This document shows, piece after piece, positions 63,442 through 64,000 of a stretch of 64,000 nt of DNA. The stretch is from positions 6,180 to 70,179 of the forward strand of contig CAKOHV010000006.1 of NCBI GenBank assembly GCA_934086145.1, in the 5' to 3' direction. Numbering within the stretch: position 1 is the stretch's first letter; each line of letters opens with the position of its first letter. The DNA is from an uncultured Bacilli bacterium (lineage in GTDB: Bacteria > Bacillota_I > Bacilli_A > RF39 > UBA660). Both the position numbers and the translations under genes were made by a program. Under the pieces are notes generated by a model. That model had not been told where the DNA came from. It saw only the letters and a list, made by a program, of their open reading frames with translations, and did not search any database.

Positions 63442-63564
63442 ATATTAGTGGCTAGTAAAGTGACAAATTATGATTCCAATGGTAAAATCATAAACCCAAA
63501 AGATATAGTAATAAAAATACCATTAATATATGAACTAATTAAAAAATATTCACAGCAAAAATAG
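63442..63564 (+). CDS. small mobile-element ORF
   Basis: From GTG 63448 the product is 38 aa (VASKVTNYDSNGKIINPKDI ... ELIKKYSQQK); from ATA 63442, which is better spaced from AGGGG (63432-63436), it is 40 aa. No known domain. It lies between the DUF4375-like ORF and the recombinase and is followed by a terminator. Confidence 0.5.
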   Translation: MLVASKVTNYDSNGKIINPKDIVIKIPLIYELIKKYSQQK

Positions 63565-63573
63565 TTATATTTT

Positions 63574-63608
63574 AAGGGAGAGTTTACCAAAACTTTCCCT
63601 TATTTTTT
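63574..63608 (+). terminator. intrinsic terminator
   Basis: AAGGGAGAGTTT pairs with AAACTTTCCCTT (one mismatch), loop ACCA, then TA and six T. Confidence 0.8.
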
Positions 63609-63701
63609 GATTAAGGACATAACTGCTGAATGTATGTTATACTATAAGAGCAATCAAATATAGTATATGAATGCTTTTATAGTTAAAAGGAGGTAATTGT
63701 T

Positions 63702-64000
63702 ATAAAAGCAGGATTATATGCTAGAGTTTCAACTGATATTCAATTAGAGGGTTATTCGATTGATGCACAGAAAGAATTTTTATTAAACTATGCTAAAGCA
63801 AAAGAATTTACCGAGTATGAATATTATGTAGATGGTGGTTATAGTGGTAAAGACTTGGAACGACCAGCTATTCAAAAACTCATAAGAGATGTTAAAGAAC
63901 ATAAGATAGATTGTGTAATTGTATTTAAACTAGATAGAATATCAAGAAGTCAAAAAGATACTTTATATTTAATTGAAGAGGTATTTAATAAATATAATGT
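63702..64000 (+). CDS. large serine recombinase (partial, runs off the window)
   Basis: The visible 99 codons are the N-terminal resolvase domain: AGLYARVSTDIQLEGYSID with catalytic Ser10, GYSGKDLERPAIQKLI, and VFKLDRISRSQKDTLYLIEE. Large serine recombinases integrate and excise phages and ICEs. AAGGAGG (63687-63693) is eight bases before ATA 63702, exactly where the family has ATG (MKAGLYARVS). No ATG, GTG or TTG lies between the upstream in-frame TAA (63684) and a TTG more than 50 codons in, past the catalytic Ser. The element lies mostly to the right. Confidence 0.87.
   Translation, partial: MKAGLYARVSTDIQLEGYSIDAQKEFLLNYAKAKEFTEYEYYVDGGYSGKDLERPAIQKLIRDVKEHKIDCVIVFKLDRISRSQKDTLYLIEEVFNKYN

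Overview
The window is strongly AT-rich DNA from a low-GC Gram-positive bacterium (Bacillota, broadly Bacilli/Mollicutes-like or an AT-rich gut clostridial lineage). Supporting signs are strong AGGAGG ribosome-binding sites, extended -10 promoters, a T-box leader on pheST, a zinc-type S14, a Spo0A homologue, and TGA used as a stop (secY ends on TGA), so the code is standard and not the Mycoplasma code. I cannot fix the genus. There is no rRNA and no CRISPR array.

Region 1 (1-15.9 kb) is core genome: a Spo0A-like regulator with a degenerate receiver, a phosphoglycerate mutase relative that has lost many active-site residues, then the S10-spc-alpha ribosomal superoperon (rpsJ to rplQ, with secY, adk, infA, rpmJ, rpoA) behind one strong promoter and a structured leader. 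rpmD (L30) and map are missing from their usual places. Region 2 (15.9-27.3 kb) holds lineage-specific proteins (a coiled-coil protein, a membrane protein with a lysozyme-like motif), T-box-controlled pheST, and a minus-strand pair encoding a lipoprotein and a large surface protein built from about 18 Cys-rich repeats.

Region 3 (27.5-47.2 kb) begins with tmRNA (ssrA), a classic island integration site, and looks accessory: single-gene units, pseudogenes (tatD, an ADP-ribosyltransferase-like ORF with two stops, an A-run frameshift), tRNA-Thr, tRNA-Cys and a degenerate tRNA-Thr-like gene with its own promoter and terminator. Two enzymes here (an HExxH protease and a transglutaminase-like protein) share the same C-terminal membrane-anchor module. 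There is also a JAMM peptidase, a BtaA/DUF3419-like methyltransferase-fold protein, and an attenuator-type structured leader before an orphan gene. A cell-envelope cluster (Trx-fold, PH, LysM and membrane proteins) fills 40.1-44.4 kb.

Region 4 (47.3-60.8 kb) is envelope biology: a BceAB/MacB-type ABC transporter with its own two-component system, a ComEC-like hydrolase plus a DUF3006-like protein, a GtrB-like glycosyltransferase, a TasA/SipW-like operon whose signal peptidase carries a very long cytoplasmic tail, and a secreted ATLF-like metallopeptidase with InlB-type repeats. Region 5 (60.9-64 kb) is mobile-element debris: a 38-bp perfect palindrome, an IS110 transposase remnant joined to an IS3-family remnant, and the edge of an element with a large serine recombinase. 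The recombinase and a neighbouring ORF have ATA exactly where an ATG start is expected.

The best candidates for something new are the expressed-looking pseudo-tRNA (37719-37794), the leader RNA at 34803-34900, the shared tail-anchor module, the paired-hairpin terminators after stable RNAs, and the ATA-start cluster.
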